From Marinobacter confluentis (GTDB lineage Bacteria > Pseudomonadota > Gammaproteobacteria > Pseudomonadales > Oleiphilaceae), in assembly GCF_004785685.1 (NCBI RefSeq), contig NZ_SRPF01000004.1, positions 302,729-366,728 on the forward strand: 64,000 bases of DNA. The letters are read 5' to 3'. The notes under the pieces were generated by a model. That model worked only from the letters and a program-made list of their open reading frames with translations, was not told where the DNA came from and searched no databases. The translations under genes and the position numbers were made by a program. This document shows, one piece after another, positions 8,452-17,747 of the stretch. The number at the start of each line of letters is the position of its first letter. Position 1 is the first letter of the stretch.

Positions 8452-9675
8452 ATGCTTAAAACCCTGCTCACCATTTTTGTCGCCACCGCGCTTGGACTCT
8501 TATCCGCCTGTTCCACAAGGCCAGCGCTGTATCAACCCTCAGACACCAGGCTTGCCCCCGGCAACCCTGAGGATTTTGACGGGTACCTGGCAAACACCCG
8601 GCGTTATCTGGAAGAGAATCTGGTGGCGCTTCCGGGCTTCTCACGGCGGGATCAGGTGGACTGGAACATGCCCTTCCGGTCAATGCCGCCGGAAAAATGC
8701 CGCACCGGGCCGACACAGCCGACACGGGGAATTCTGCTGGTGCACGGCCTGAGCGACTCGCCGTTTGTGTTCAGGGATTTTGCCAGAGTGCTGGCAAAAG
8801 ACTGTGTCCAAGTCCGCACTGTGCTGCTTCAGGGCCATGGCACCCGACCCGGCGACATGACCAGGGCCGAGGCAGACGTCTGGCGTGAACAGGTCAGAAA
8901 CCACTTCAATGCCCTGGCCAGGGACGTGGATATACCTATGATCGGCGGGTTTTCACTGGGCGGCGCCCTGGCAACGGAACTGGCTCTTTCCAGTGCGGAT
9001 CCCAAACCTGCAGGACTGGTTGCCATAGCTCCCGCCTGGGAGCTCAATGGCCTGAAAAACTACCTGTGGCTGGCCAGCACCGCCAACCTGTTCGTGGATT
9101 TCGTCGAGCAGGAGCCCGAGCTGAATCCAGTGAAATACGAGTCTTTCAGCATCAACGCGGCCGTTCAGCTGGCGGACGTTCTGGACAATCTGAGGCACCG
9201 GTTCGAACAGGCCCCGGCTTTCGATATGCCCCTGTTTCTGGTCGCCACGGAAGCGGATTCGGTCATCAACCTGCCCTACCTCATCGACAGCTTCAACACC
9301 CGATTCCGTAACCCGGACAACCAAATGCTGGTGTTCCGGGACCAGCGACGGAGCTGGCCCTATGCGCCGAACCCGCAAATTATGTTATTCGACAGCTACC
9401 GGCCGGATCTGAATATTCTGGAGTTCTCTCACCAGTCACTCCCAGCCTCACCGGACAACGAGCTCTACGGGCTGGGCCAACCGCTGCAAAGATGCCTGGA
9501 GCCAAACCTGATGAGCCTGAAAGCGTGTCGGGCGCTGGCAAAGGATGAGCTCTGGTTCAGCGCATGGACTGACCAGAAGCAACCGGTACCCACCAGCCGG
9601 TTGACCTACAACCCGGAGTTCGACCGGGTGGCCAAGCAGCTCTCCGGTTTTATCCGCGAGCGGGACATTCCCTGA
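8452..9675 (+). CDS. Alpha/beta hydrolase lipoprotein
   Basis: 407 residues. The ATG at 8452 gives a lipoprotein signal (MLKTLLTIFVATALG then LLSAC), so the mature protein should be lipid-anchored. ILLVHGLSDSPF is the oxyanion-hole region, GGFSLGG the nucleophile elbow with Ser, and VATEADSV the probable acid loop. Resembles serine esterases/lipases of unknown substrate. The catalytic histidine may be in FSHQSLP. An upstream in-frame ATG at 8401 would bury the lipoprotein signal, so I reject it. Confidence 0.82.
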   Translation: MLKTLLTIFVATALGLLSACSTRPALYQPSDTRLAPGNPEDFDGYLANTRRYLEENLVALPGFSRRDQVDWNMPFRSMPPEKCRTGPTQPTRGILLVHGLSDSPFVFRDFARVLAKDCVQVRTVLLQGHGTRPGDMTRAEADVWREQVRNHFNALARDVDIPMIGGFSLGGALATELALSSADPKPAGLVAIAPAWELNGLKNYLWLASTANLFVDFVEQEPELNPVKYESFSINAAVQLADVLDNLRHRFEQAPAFDMPLFLVATEADSVINLPYLIDSFNTRFRNPDNQMLVFRDQRRSWPYAPNPQIMLFDSYRPDLNILEFSHQSLPASPDNELYGLGQPLQRCLEPNLMSLKACRALAKDELWFSAWTDQKQPVPTSRLTYNPEFDRVAKQLSGFIRERDIP

Positions 9676-9767
9676 TTTCACGATTCATTGCGTGAAAAAA
9701 CATCCGAAATGGACTAAACAGAGTAGGTTGTATCCATCAACCATGTCTGTAATCAGAGGAGCACACA

Positions 9768-10265
9768 ATGGCGCAGGTCACTCGCGGCGGCAATCCCATT
9801 CAGGTAAGCGGCACTTTCCCCCAACCCGGCGATCAGGCACCGGCATTTACCCTGACTAATCAGAGTCTAGAAGAGGTCACCCTGGACGAATGGGCAGGCA
9901 AGCGTAAGGTTCTGAACATTGTTCCAAGCCTGGACACTCCCACCTGCGCGACGTCTACCCGCAAATTCAATGAAAAGGCCAGCGGCCTGGACAACACGGT
10001 TGTGCTGGTGGTGGCTGCGGATCTTCCCATGGCCATGGGCCGTTTCTGCGGCGCCGAAGGTCTGGAAAACGTTATTACCCTGTCGACCTTCCGCAACTAC
10101 AGCTTCCAGCAGGATTACGGTGTGGCAATCCAGGACGGCCCACTGGCAGGTCTCTGTGCCCGCGCGGTGGTGGTGCTTGATGAGAACAACAAGGTTATCC
10201 ACAGCCAGCTTGTTGACGACATCAAGAACGAGCCTGATTACGACGCGGCCCTGGGCGCGCTGTAA
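9768..10265 (+). CDS. tpx: Thiol peroxidase
   Basis: 165-residue atypical 2-Cys peroxiredoxin reducing lipid hydroperoxides and hydrogen peroxide with thioredoxin. The peroxidatic Cys60 lies in DTPTCATS and the resolving Cys94 in GRFCGAEGL, the spacing expected for Tpx. [16 protein letters not shown] and [11 protein letters not shown] are family signatures. AGAGGAGCACACA precedes the ATG. The MATE transporter begins 6 bases after the stop, so the two are probably cotranscribed. Confidence 0.96.
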   Translation: MAQVTRGGNPIQVSGTFPQPGDQAPAFTLTNQSLEEVTLDEWAGKRKVLNIVPSLDTPTCATSTRKFNEKASGLDNTVVLVVAADLPMAMGRFCGAEGLENVITLSTFRNYSFQQDYGVAIQDGPLAGLCARAVVVLDENNKVIHSQLVDDIKNEPDYDAALGAL

Positions 10266-10270
10266 GGGGC

Positions 10271-11599
10271 TTGTCCGCAAACCCTGCCACTTCCGATAAG
10301 AGCCTGGGCCGTCATCTGTTTGCGATGACCTGGCCCATGCTGTTTGGTGTCCTCTCGCTGATGACCTTTCAGCTGGTGGACAGTGCCTTTATCGGCCAGC
10401 TGGGGCGCGACCCGCTGGCCGCCCTGGGTTTTACCCTGCCCATGCAGCAGTTGATCATCGGGCTGCAGGTCGGCCTTGGCATCGCTACTACCGCCATCAT
10501 TTCCCGAACCCTGGGGGAAGGTGACCTGCTACGGGCAGAGCGCCTGGGCGGTCTTGTAGTCATTATTGGCGCGGCCATGGTTCTGGTGCTGTGCCTCGGG
10601 CTCTGGTCATTCCAATCCCTGATCATGACCCTGCTCGGTGCGGAAGACAGCCTGCTACCGCTGATACGCAGTTACTGGATGCCCTGGCTGCTGTCCGCCT
10701 GGACCGGCGCCATGCTGTATTTTGGCTATAGCGTTTGCCGGTCCCACGGCGACACGAAGCTGCCGGGCTATCTGATGGTGGCCACCAGTCTGCTGAACCT
10801 GGCGCTGGACCCGCTTTTCATTTTTGTTTTCGGCTGGGGCCTGCCGGGCGCTGCCTGGGCCACGGTGACGTCGTTTGCCCTGGGTTGCCTGTTGATCTTC
10901 CCCAAACTGTTCAGGGCCCAATGGCTCCGGTTCGATATCACCCAACTGGCGCTGGCCAAAGCGGTACGTCAGCTCGGCGGCATCATGGCCCCGGCGATGG
11001 TCAGCCAGTTGATGCCGCCGGCTTCAGCCATGGCCGCCACGGCAATCGTTGCCGGCTTTGGCTCGGCGGCGGTGGCCGCCTGGGGCCTGGGCACACGGCT
11101 GGAGTTTTTCTCGATTGTGGTGGTGCTGGCTCTGACCATGTCGATGCCGCCGATGATCGGCCGCCTGCTGGGCGAGGGCAATATCGAACAGATTCGCCGG
11201 CTGATCCGCATTGCCGTGCGCTTTGTGGTAGCCCTGCACCTGGTCATCGGCCTGCTCTGGGCGCTTACGTCCGGGCTGGCGTCGGAGCTGTTCAGCAGTG
11301 ACAAGGCGGTCAGTGATGTGCTGGGCAGCTATCTGGTGATGGTGCCGCTGAGCTACAGCGGCCTGGGTGTCTGTATTCTGATGGTGTCCGTGTGCAACGC
11401 GCTAGGTATGGCCATGCGCGGGCTGCTGGTATCTACCCTGCGACTGTTCGCCTGCTTCCTGCCGTTTTTATGGGTGGGCGCGCAACTGGGCGGCATCAAT
11501 GGCCTGATGGCCGGCGCCCTGATCGGCAACCTTCTGGCAGGGGGCATGGCCTACCTGTTCTATCGTCGGGGCGTTCGCCTGCTGGTCGCCAGACGCTGA
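10271..11599 (+). CDS. MATE-family multidrug/sodium efflux transporter
   Basis: 442 residues with about 12 hydrophobic segments in two homologous halves, typical of MATE exporters that extrude cationic compounds in exchange for sodium or protons. MTFQLVDSAFIGQLG and the PLAALGFTLP stretch in the first helices are MATE signatures. The start is a TTG at 10271, preceded by AAGGGG, 6 bases after tpx; no better ATG is in frame nearby. Its stop abuts the convergent thioesterase gene by a single base. Substrate unknown. Confidence 0.88.
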   Translation: MSANPATSDKSLGRHLFAMTWPMLFGVLSLMTFQLVDSAFIGQLGRDPLAALGFTLPMQQLIIGLQVGLGIATTAIISRTLGEGDLLRAERLGGLVVIIGAAMVLVLCLGLWSFQSLIMTLLGAEDSLLPLIRSYWMPWLLSAWTGAMLYFGYSVCRSHGDTKLPGYLMVATSLLNLALDPLFIFVFGWGLPGAAWATVTSFALGCLLIFPKLFRAQWLRFDITQLALAKAVRQLGGIMAPAMVSQLMPPASAMAATAIVAGFGSAAVAAWGLGTRLEFFSIVVVLALTMSMPPMIGRLLGEGNIEQIRRLIRIAVRFVVALHLVIGLLWALTSGLASELFSSDKAVSDVLGSYLVMVPLSYSGLGVCILMVSVCNALGMAMRGLLVSTLRLFACFLPFLWVGAQLGGINGLMAGALIGNLLAGGMAYLFYRRGVRLLVARR

Positions 11600-12058
11600 T
11601 CAGTCGGCACTGAAACGCGCCCGGAAGCTATCCGGCATGGGCACCACCGACTTGCGCTGGTAATTGAAGAAGACAAACCCGTATTTGGCCATGGCCACCG
11701 GTTGCCCGCTTTCGGCCTTGGTGACCCGGAAGACGAAATCACCGCCGTATTTGTTGAAATCCATCAGGCCCACTTCAAACCGCAGCATTTCCGGGAAGAA
11801 GGACTCGGACTGGTACATGGTGGCCAGGTCGGTCACGATGATCCCCACGCCATCATGGCCCGCTTCCTGAATGCCATAATTCACCAGAAACTGGGCCCTG
11901 GCTTCGGAAAGCATGGAGATAAGTGCATCATTGCCCAAATGGTTGGCGCCATTGATATCGGTAATACGCACTGGCATCCGGGTTTCAAAGTAAAAAACGT
12001 TATCCGGGAATGAGAGCTTGATGCGAGCCAAGGGAGGAATCCTGCGTGTTAGTAGCAT
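11600..12058 (-). CDS. Thioesterase-like (hot-dog fold) protein
   Basis: 152 residues from ATG 12058. Contains the acyl-CoA thioesterase pattern: VRITDINGANHLGNDALISMLSEARAQFL, where the Asp and the Asn-His region line the active site of 4HBT/YbgC-type enzymes, and YQSESFFPEMLRFEVGL. Hydrolyses acyl-CoA or related thioesters in the cytoplasm. An in-frame extension up to 12112 (MSLDEG) has no clear support. Starts opposite the Nudix fusion gene with hairpin copy 2 in the shared spacer. Confidence 0.8.
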   Translation of the reverse strand: MLLTRRIPPLARIKLSFPDNVFYFETRMPVRITDINGANHLGNDALISMLSEARAQFLVNYGIQEAGHDGVGIIVTDLATMYQSESFFPEMLRFEVGLMDFNKYGGDFVFRVTKAESGQPVAMAKYGFVFFNYQRKSVVPMPDSFRARFSAD

Positions 12059-12168
12059 TTGGTCGGATGGCCAATGATACCCGGTTGCCCGTATACCTTC
12101 ATCCAGAGACATCGCCTCAGATATTGTTTATCTTGCATTTTCATTGGCAGCATCACCCGTTGCCCGAG

Positions 12169-12283
12169 AAAAGAGGTTGGGAGGCTACTGTCAAAACTGT
12201 GCGGAGCCAGGGATGGCGGAGCCCAAGCGCCCCAGGGATGGGCCGAAGGAGCGTGTTTTGACAGTAGCCTCCCAACCTCTTTT
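12169..12283 (+). repeat. Hairpin element copy 2 (29-bp perfect arms)
   Basis: Perfect 29-base arms at 12169-12197 and 12255-12283 around a 57-base core. Both inner hairpins have the octamer CAGGGATG (12208-12215 and 12233-12240), identical to the centre of the CsrA consensus (CARGGAUG). The right arm ends in TCTTTT, 36 bases before the Nudix start codon. Lies between divergent genes, so it is not simply a 3'-end terminator. Confidence 0.95.
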
Positions 12284-12319
12284 ATGCACCCAGAGCCTGA
12301 CAAAAAATACGGATTCATC

Positions 12320-13957
12320 ATGGATATTCGCCCTGCTGCAACGTTGGTTTTGACACGGGATACCGCTGAAGGTCTGCAGGTCCTGCTTCTCCAGCGCACC
12401 TGGGAGGCCGTGTTTCTGCCCGGATTCTATGTGTTTCCTGGAGGCGGGGTTGATGAGACCGAAGCCCTGGGGCGTGAGCATGCGCTCGGGCCCGAAGACG
12501 CCGAAATCAGCCAGATTATGAGTCTGGACGAGGGTGGTGCTGACTTTATGCTGGCGGCGGTGCGGGAATGTTTTGAGGAGGCGGGGGTTCTGCTGGCGCG
12601 AACGGATACTGGTCAGTTGGTCCCGGCAGATCACCCGGTTCACCAGGACCGCGAGGCCCTGTTTCAGGGTGAGATTTCCTTTGCCGACCTGTGCCACAAG
12701 CACGGCCTGACCATTCCGCTGGACCAGTTGGCCTATCTGGGTCACTGGACCACACCGCCCGGGCCACCCCGGCGGTTTGATACCCGGTTTTTCATTACCC
12801 CCGCGCCGAATGGCCAGATCGCTCATCACGATGGCATCGAAACCATTGATCACGTCTGGCTAACGCCGGCTCAGGCGCTGGATGATCATCGCGCCGGGCG
12901 TCGCCTGTTAGGGCTTCCCACCCTTCAGACCCTGCGGATGTTGAGTGACTTTGACTCCACCGAAGCGGCCATGCGCTATGCCCACGCTAACCCGCCGGCA
13001 CCAACACCCAGCAAGCCCTGGCCGGCCCTGAAGAAGGGCAAGACCGTCGAGCTTGAACCCGGTGCACCGGCCTTTGATGAGGCCCGCAAGCTGGACCCGG
13101 AAGGCGAAGGCTCGACCCGCGCCGAGATTATTCCGGGGCAGCCGGTGGAAATTGCCGCCGGGGTTATCCGGCTGACGGCGCCCAATCCTGGGATGATGAC
13201 CGGGCCGGGCACCAACACCTATATTCTGGGCAGGGAACGCTTCACGGTGCTGGATCCGGGCCCGGACAATCAGGCCCACATTGAAAAGATTCTGGAGCTA
13301 ACCGGCGGCGTGATTGATCAGGTGGTGGTAACCCACACCCATCTGGACCACTCACCGGCCGTTGCGACACTGAAAGCTAAAACCGGATGCCGAGTGTTTG
13401 GCCTGCCGGCGCCGGAAGGCCCGGGACAGGACCAGACTTTCTACGCGGACGATGAACCGGAAGACGGTGACCTGATTGTCACGGAGGCGGGCATTCTCAA
13501 AACCATCCATACCCCGGGCCATGCCTCCAATCATCAGTGTTTTCTGCTGCTGGATCAGCAACTGCTGTTTTCGGGCGATCACATCATGCAGGGCTCGACG
13601 GTGGTGATCAATCCGCCGGACGGCGACATGAAGGCCTACATTGAGTCGCTTTACGAACTGCTGGCGGAGCCGGTGCAGTTTATCGCCCCGGCCCACGGTT
13701 TTCTGATGGGCCAGCCTGGCGTGGTGATCGATTACCTGATCACCCATAGGCTGGCGCGGGAACACAAGATCGAGCGGGCGCTCCAACAGGCAGGGCCTGC
13801 CGACCTGAAGACCATCACGGCGAAAGCCTACGATGACGTACCCGATGCCCTGCACGGGGTGGCATCCAGGTCGGCGCTGGCCCATCTGCTGAAACTGCAG
13901 GCCGAGGGCAAAGCCACGATCCAGGATCAGAGCTGGGCCGCTATTTCTTCGCGCTGA
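12320..13957 (+). CDS. Nudix hydrolase-metallo-beta-lactamase fusion
   Basis: 545 residues from ATG 12320. The N-terminal Nudix domain has FPGGGVDE, then an insert of roughly 30 residues, then AAVRECFEEAGVLL (REUxEExGU). This split Nudix box resembles the NUDT19-type CoA diphosphatases. The C-terminal half is a metallo-beta-lactamase domain of the LACTB2/glyoxalase II type: THTHLDHS (HxHxDH), HTPGHASNH and FSGDHIMQGS ligands, and a final APAHG. The fusion probably hydrolyses a CoA- or nucleotide-linked substrate in the cytoplasm. A longer frame back to 12059 reads through hairpin copy 2 and was rejected. The last residues overlap an antisense Pmp3 remnant. Confidence 0.88.
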   Translation: MDIRPAATLVLTRDTAEGLQVLLLQRTWEAVFLPGFYVFPGGGVDETEALGREHALGPEDAEISQIMSLDEGGADFMLAAVRECFEEAGVLLARTDTGQLVPADHPVHQDREALFQGEISFADLCHKHGLTIPLDQLAYLGHWTTPPGPPRRFDTRFFITPAPNGQIAHHDGIETIDHVWLTPAQALDDHRAGRRLLGLPTLQTLRMLSDFDSTEAAMRYAHANPPAPTPSKPWPALKKGKTVELEPGAPAFDEARKLDPEGEGSTRAEIIPGQPVEIAAGVIRLTAPNPGMMTGPGTNTYILGRERFTVLDPGPDNQAHIEKILELTGGVIDQVVVTHTHLDHSPAVATLKAKTGCRVFGLPAPEGPGQDQTFYADDEPEDGDLIVTEAGILKTIHTPGHASNHQCFLLLDQQLLFSGDHIMQGSTVVINPPDGDMKAYIESLYELLAEPVQFIAPAHGFLMGQPGVVIDYLITHRLAREHKIERALQQAGPADLKTITAKAYDDVPDALHGVASRSALAHLLKLQAEGKATIQDQSWAAISSR

Positions 13958-14049
13958 TCCAGACGGCGTGGACGTTTGCCAATGCCAACCTGAAGAAATA
14001 CGCCCAGGGGCGGTAGCAAAATCGCAATCAGAACTCGTATAGGGTCCAT
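13941..14049 (-). pseudogene. Decayed Pmp3/YqaE (UPF0057) membrane peptide gene
   Basis: Read on the minus strand from ATG 14049 (GGGAG 8 bases upstream) it begins MDPIRVLIAILLPPLGVFLQ, an ordinary Pmp3/YqaE first helix. The last codons before TAG at 13941 read VHAVWISAKK in another frame, which is the family's C-terminus. The central second helix (about 20 codons) is missing and the frame shifts, so the gene is internally deleted. Its 3' end overlaps the last codons of the Nudix fusion tail to tail. Confidence 0.75.
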
Positions 14050-14234
14050 ACAGTGCACTCCCTATCAGGCCTGAAATGAATACAGTACCGTAACTGGTAA
14101 TCTGTCACCTGAATCTTTAAAACATTGTGCGGAAATACACAAAGACTTCATGAAAACGGCATTAAATTTCAGAGATCTACCCAGAACTCAGAGATCCATC
14201 TGAAAAAACTACAAGGGGATATTCAACAGATATT

Positions 14235-15485
14235 ATGGGTTACCAATGGCTCAGGGTTCCGCGTCCGGCGGGTATTATCATCGCGCTCTTCTGCAGTTCG
14301 GTCATGCTCCCGGTGGCCTACGCTGAGCAGACCGCAACGACCGCCAAGCAGAAAATCATTGTTTCAGCGCTGCCGGAAGACGAAAGCGTGGAAGACGTTG
14401 AGAATTCCGAACCCCTTGAAACCACCGACGTTATCCCTGAAGTACCTGCCGAACCCGAAACCCCGGAAGCAGCGCCAACGGTTGAGGAAATCGTCAAGCC
14501 TCAGCAGAGCCAACCCGAGCCGGAAGCCACCAGCCTGGAACTGCTGGGCACAGAGGTACCCCCAGGTACCGCAACCCGGCTGTCCTGGTCACCCGCTATC
14601 CAGATTGCCGGGCTGTCTCAGCCAACACCCGTGCTGGTCGTTAATGGTGCCAAACCCGGCCCGAATCTGTGCCTGACCGGCGCGGTGCATGGTGATGAAC
14701 TGAACGGCATCGAGATTATCCGCCGTGCGGTCTACGATCTGGAGCCGGATAAACTGTCCGGGCGGGTAATCGGCATTCCCATCGTCAATCTGCCGGGTTT
14801 TCAGCAGGGCAGCCGCTATCTGCCTGATCGCCGTGACCTGAACCGTCACTTCCCCGGCAGCACCGACGGCAGCCTGGCGGACCGGATCGCCCATTCGCTG
14901 TTTTTCAGCATCATCCGCCACTGCGACATGCTGGTGGATATTCACACCGGCTCTCTTAAACGCACCAACCTGCCCCAACTGAGAGCCGACATGAACAATC
15001 CGGAAGTCGCTCGTTTCACCCGCGGGTTTGACGGCATGGCCGTTGTACATAGCACCGGTGCACCGGGCATGCTGAGATTTGCGGCCGTGGCCGCCGGCAT
15101 CCGCACGGTTACCATGGAGGCCGGCGAATCACTGCGAATCCAGGAAAACCAGATCAAGGCCGGTGTTAACAGCCTGACCAGCCTGATGGACAAGGAAGGC
15201 ATGATTTCAAGGATGTTTGTCTGGGGTGAGCCTGAACCGGTTTACTACGACTCGGAATGGATCCGCGCGGAACACGGCGGCATTCTGTTCAGTGAGGTCG
15301 CCCTGGGCGATAAGGTGACCGTCGGCGAGATCCTTGGCTATGTGTCAGACCCGATTACCAACGAGCAGCACCCGATCCGCGCCGGAAGCGATGGGCGGAT
15401 TATTGGCATGGCGGTGGATCAGGTCGTGATGGCAGGGTTTGCTGCCTACCACGTTGGTACAGAGGCAGAGGTGCCCGCAGAGTAG
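14235..15485 (+). CDS. Secreted succinylglutamate desuccinylase/aspartoacylase family protein
   Basis: 416 residues: a signal peptide ending near PVAYAEQ, a Pro/Glu-rich linker (about residues 45-100), then an M14-type zinc amidohydrolase domain. GAVHGDELNG supplies the first His and Glu ligands and DIHTGS the second His; RDLNRHFPG holds the conserved Arg-Asn-Arg cluster. Cytoplasmic relatives deacylate N-acyl amino acids; the signal peptide and acidic linker suggest this one acts in the envelope. The substrate cannot be told from sequence. Preceded by about 180 bases without a gene. Confidence 0.82.
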   Translation: MGYQWLRVPRPAGIIIALFCSSVMLPVAYAEQTATTAKQKIIVSALPEDESVEDVENSEPLETTDVIPEVPAEPETPEAAPTVEEIVKPQQSQPEPEATSLELLGTEVPPGTATRLSWSPAIQIAGLSQPTPVLVVNGAKPGPNLCLTGAVHGDELNGIEIIRRAVYDLEPDKLSGRVIGIPIVNLPGFQQGSRYLPDRRDLNRHFPGSTDGSLADRIAHSLFFSIIRHCDMLVDIHTGSLKRTNLPQLRADMNNPEVARFTRGFDGMAVVHSTGAPGMLRFAAVAAGIRTVTMEAGESLRIQENQIKAGVNSLTSLMDKEGMISRMFVWGEPEPVYYDSEWIRAEHGGILFSEVALGDKVTVGEILGYVSDPITNEQHPIRAGSDGRIIGMAVDQVVMAGFAAYHVGTEAEVPAE

Positions 15486-15535
15486 TATCCTGTCCCGCTC
15501 CTGAAATTCCTCAGGGCCGGACAACAGGAGTCTGA

Positions 15536-16447
15536 GTGCCTTCAGCAACCCCAAAATCCTTATGGCTGGCTTACGCCGGGCTGGTTCTGACCCCGCTGTT
15601 CTGGGCTGGCAACGCTGTGCTCGCCAAGGGTGTGGTGGACCAGATTCCACCCATGTCCATGTCTTTCTGGCGCTGGATTATTGCCCTGGCCATTCTACTG
15701 CCCTTCGGGTTACCGGGGGTTCTTCGCCAGAAGGCGGTCATCCGCCAGCACTGGCTGTCAATCCTGGCACTGGCCACGTTCAGCGTAGGCGCCTTCAACT
15801 CCCTGTTGTACCTGGCGGCCGTGACCACCTCCGCCATCAATATCGCCCTGATCAATGCCACCATTCCAATCATGGTGGCCCTGTTGGCCTGGCTATTGTT
15901 AGGTGATCGCACCCGTCCGCTGCAGGCGCTGGGCATAGGGCTGGCGATTGTGGGGATTGCCACCGTGGTGGCTAGGGGCGATCTATCGGTTCTGACTGGC
16001 CTGCAGGCGCAGCCCGGCGACCTGATCATGGTGCTGGCGGTATCCAGCTGGGGCCTGTTCTCGGTACTGCTTCGGCGACAGGCTGTGCCGTTACCGCCCC
16101 TGACCTTTCTGACGGTGCAGATTGCCACTGGCGCGCTGGTGATTCTGCCGTTCTACCTGGTGGATGTGATGTTCATTTCCGGCGGGTTCGAGCTGACCCG
16201 CACGACGGCCATACCGATGATGTATTTTGCGATCTTCCCCGGCATTCTGGCCTACGCCTTCTGGAACCACGGGGTACACAGAATAGGCCCGTCAAAGGCC
16301 GCCATTTTCATGTATCTGACACCGGTCTTCGCGTCCTTGCTGGCGGGAATCTTCCTGGGCGAGCGCCTGGGCCCGTCCCATCTGGTTGGCGGCGCGCTGA
16401 TTCTGGTTGGGCTGGTGCTGGCGACCCGCTCGCGGAAAGTGAACTAG
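15536..16447 (+). CDS. EamA/DMT-family permease
   Basis: 303 residues with ten predicted helices arranged as two EamA repeats, as in drug/metabolite exporters of the RhaT/YdcZ type. The start is a GTG at 15536 with AACAGGAGTCT upstream. Characteristic parts: PLFWAGNAVLAKGV in helix 1, YLAAVTTSAINIALINATIPI in the middle, and FWNHGVHRIGPSKAAIFMYLTPVFA near the end. Substrate unknown. It ends with a 4-base tail-to-tail overlap with the PatB-like gene. Confidence 0.87.
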   Translation: MPSATPKSLWLAYAGLVLTPLFWAGNAVLAKGVVDQIPPMSMSFWRWIIALAILLPFGLPGVLRQKAVIRQHWLSILALATFSVGAFNSLLYLAAVTTSAINIALINATIPIMVALLAWLLLGDRTRPLQALGIGLAIVGIATVVARGDLSVLTGLQAQPGDLIMVLAVSSWGLFSVLLRRQAVPLPPLTFLTVQIATGALVILPFYLVDVMFISGGFELTRTTAIPMMYFAIFPGILAYAFWNHGVHRIGPSKAAIFMYLTPVFASLLAGIFLGERLGPSHLVGGALILVGLVLATRSRKVN

Positions 16448-17619
16448 CGATTCTCAAGCGCCACCCGGATCTTGTCCAGGGCGGTTTCAAGGGTACCCTT
16501 GGGGCAGGCAAGGTTGAGGCGCATAAAGCCACTGCCCTGCTGGCCGAAAGTAATCCCGGGGTTCAGGCCCACCCCGGCGTCTTCAACGAAAAACGCCTTG
16601 AGCTGCGAATCACTCATGCCCAGTTCACGACAGTCCAGCCAGACCAGATAACAACCTTCTGGCTCGATCGCGGTGATTCCGGGCAGATCGGCGTTTACGG
16701 TTCGAACGACAAAATCGCGGTTCTGCTGAAGGTAGGCCAGAAGCTCGTCCAGCCAGAGGCTGCCGTGGCGGTAGCCGGCCTCAAAGCCGGTCATGCTGAA
16801 CGGGTTGCATTGCAGCATGTGCATGGAATCGAAGACAGTTTTCAGCGCCGCCCGGTGTTCCGGGTTGGGTACCACCAGCGCTGACAGACCAAGCCCCGGA
16901 AGATTAAAGGTTTTGCTGGGTGCAAGCGTCGTTATCAGCGAATCACCCTCGTTGATCAGACGGCCCAGCATCTGGTGCGGCGTTTTGTCCGGGAACACCA
17001 GGTCACAATGGATTTCGTCCGACACCACCATCAGCGAATGACGCTGGGCAATATCCAGTACGGCGCTCAGTTCATCACGGCTCCAGACCCGGCCAACCGG
17101 GTTGTGGGGCGAACACAGCAACAGAATCTTTGCGTCCTCGCGGGCAGCGCAGGCGTCCAGATGGCCCAGGTCCATCCGGTAGGTACCATCGTCTTCCACC
17201 AGTGGATTTTCAATGACCTGGCGACCGGTTTTCCGGATCGCGTCGAAAAACGGCGGATACACCGGCGGCTGAATGATGATGCCATCACCCGGGGACGAAA
17301 ACGCCATGGCTGCGGCATGCAGCGAGGGCACAACCCCGGGCACCAGCAATATCCAGTCCCGATCAATCCGCCACTGGTGGCGAGCTTCGTACCAGCGGAT
17401 CATGGCCTCGTAAACGCTGTCCGGATACAGGGTGTAGCCGTAGGCAGGGTGCCGGGCCCTCTGTTCTAGCGCTTCCACCACGGCATCCGGCGCCGCAAAA
17501 TCCATATCTGCAACCCATAGCGGAATCACATCATGACGGCCAAACACCGCCTGTCGCGCATCGTATTTCACGGCGCCGGTGTTTTCGCGCGAGATCGGTT
17601 GGTCGAATTTGCTGGACAC
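16444..17619 (-). CDS. PatB/MalY-type PLP-dependent cystathionine beta-lyase
   Basis: 391 residues of fold-type I aminotransferase architecture. PLWVADMDF and the C-terminal FMRLNLACP are typical of the MalY/PatB subgroup; APSKTFNLPGL contains the PLP-binding lysine, SPHNPVGRVW the Asn-Pro motif and VSDEIHCDLVF the Asp that contacts the pyridine nitrogen. Such enzymes split cystathionine or cysteine conjugates to homocysteine/thiol, pyruvate and ammonia. Divergent from the AEC carrier, with palindromes in the spacer suggesting shared control. Confidence 0.88.
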   Translation of the reverse strand: MSSKFDQPISRENTGAVKYDARQAVFGRHDVIPLWVADMDFAAPDAVVEALEQRARHPAYGYTLYPDSVYEAMIRWYEARHQWRIDRDWILLVPGVVPSLHAAAMAFSSPGDGIIIQPPVYPPFFDAIRKTGRQVIENPLVEDDGTYRMDLGHLDACAAREDAKILLLCSPHNPVGRVWSRDELSAVLDIAQRHSLMVVSDEIHCDLVFPDKTPHQMLGRLINEGDSLITTLAPSKTFNLPGLGLSALVVPNPEHRAALKTVFDSMHMLQCNPFSMTGFEAGYRHGSLWLDELLAYLQQNRDFVVRTVNADLPGITAIEPEGCYLVWLDCRELGMSDSQLKAFFVEDAGVGLNPGITFGQQGSGFMRLNLACPKGTLETALDKIRVALENR

Positions 17620-17747
17620 AGATTACCTCCGCGAGACTGGTCTTGTTTTATTGGCGGCTATTCTGTGGTGCATTCGCTATTGGTCGCAAGTATTAGCGGT
17701 TTTACTTGCCCGGCCGGGCCATTACTTGCGAACCTAACGGTTTGGTT

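Noticed and set aside
9676..9697. TTTCACG/CGTGAAA hairpin as terminator of the hydrolase lipoprotein gene
   Set aside because: It is followed by A residues on the plus strand, so no U-run would be made.
12059..12319. N-terminal extension of the Nudix fusion
   Set aside because: The extension is read through hairpin element copy 2 (SKLCGARDGGAQAPQG), which is noncoding; ATG 12320 begins the real domain.
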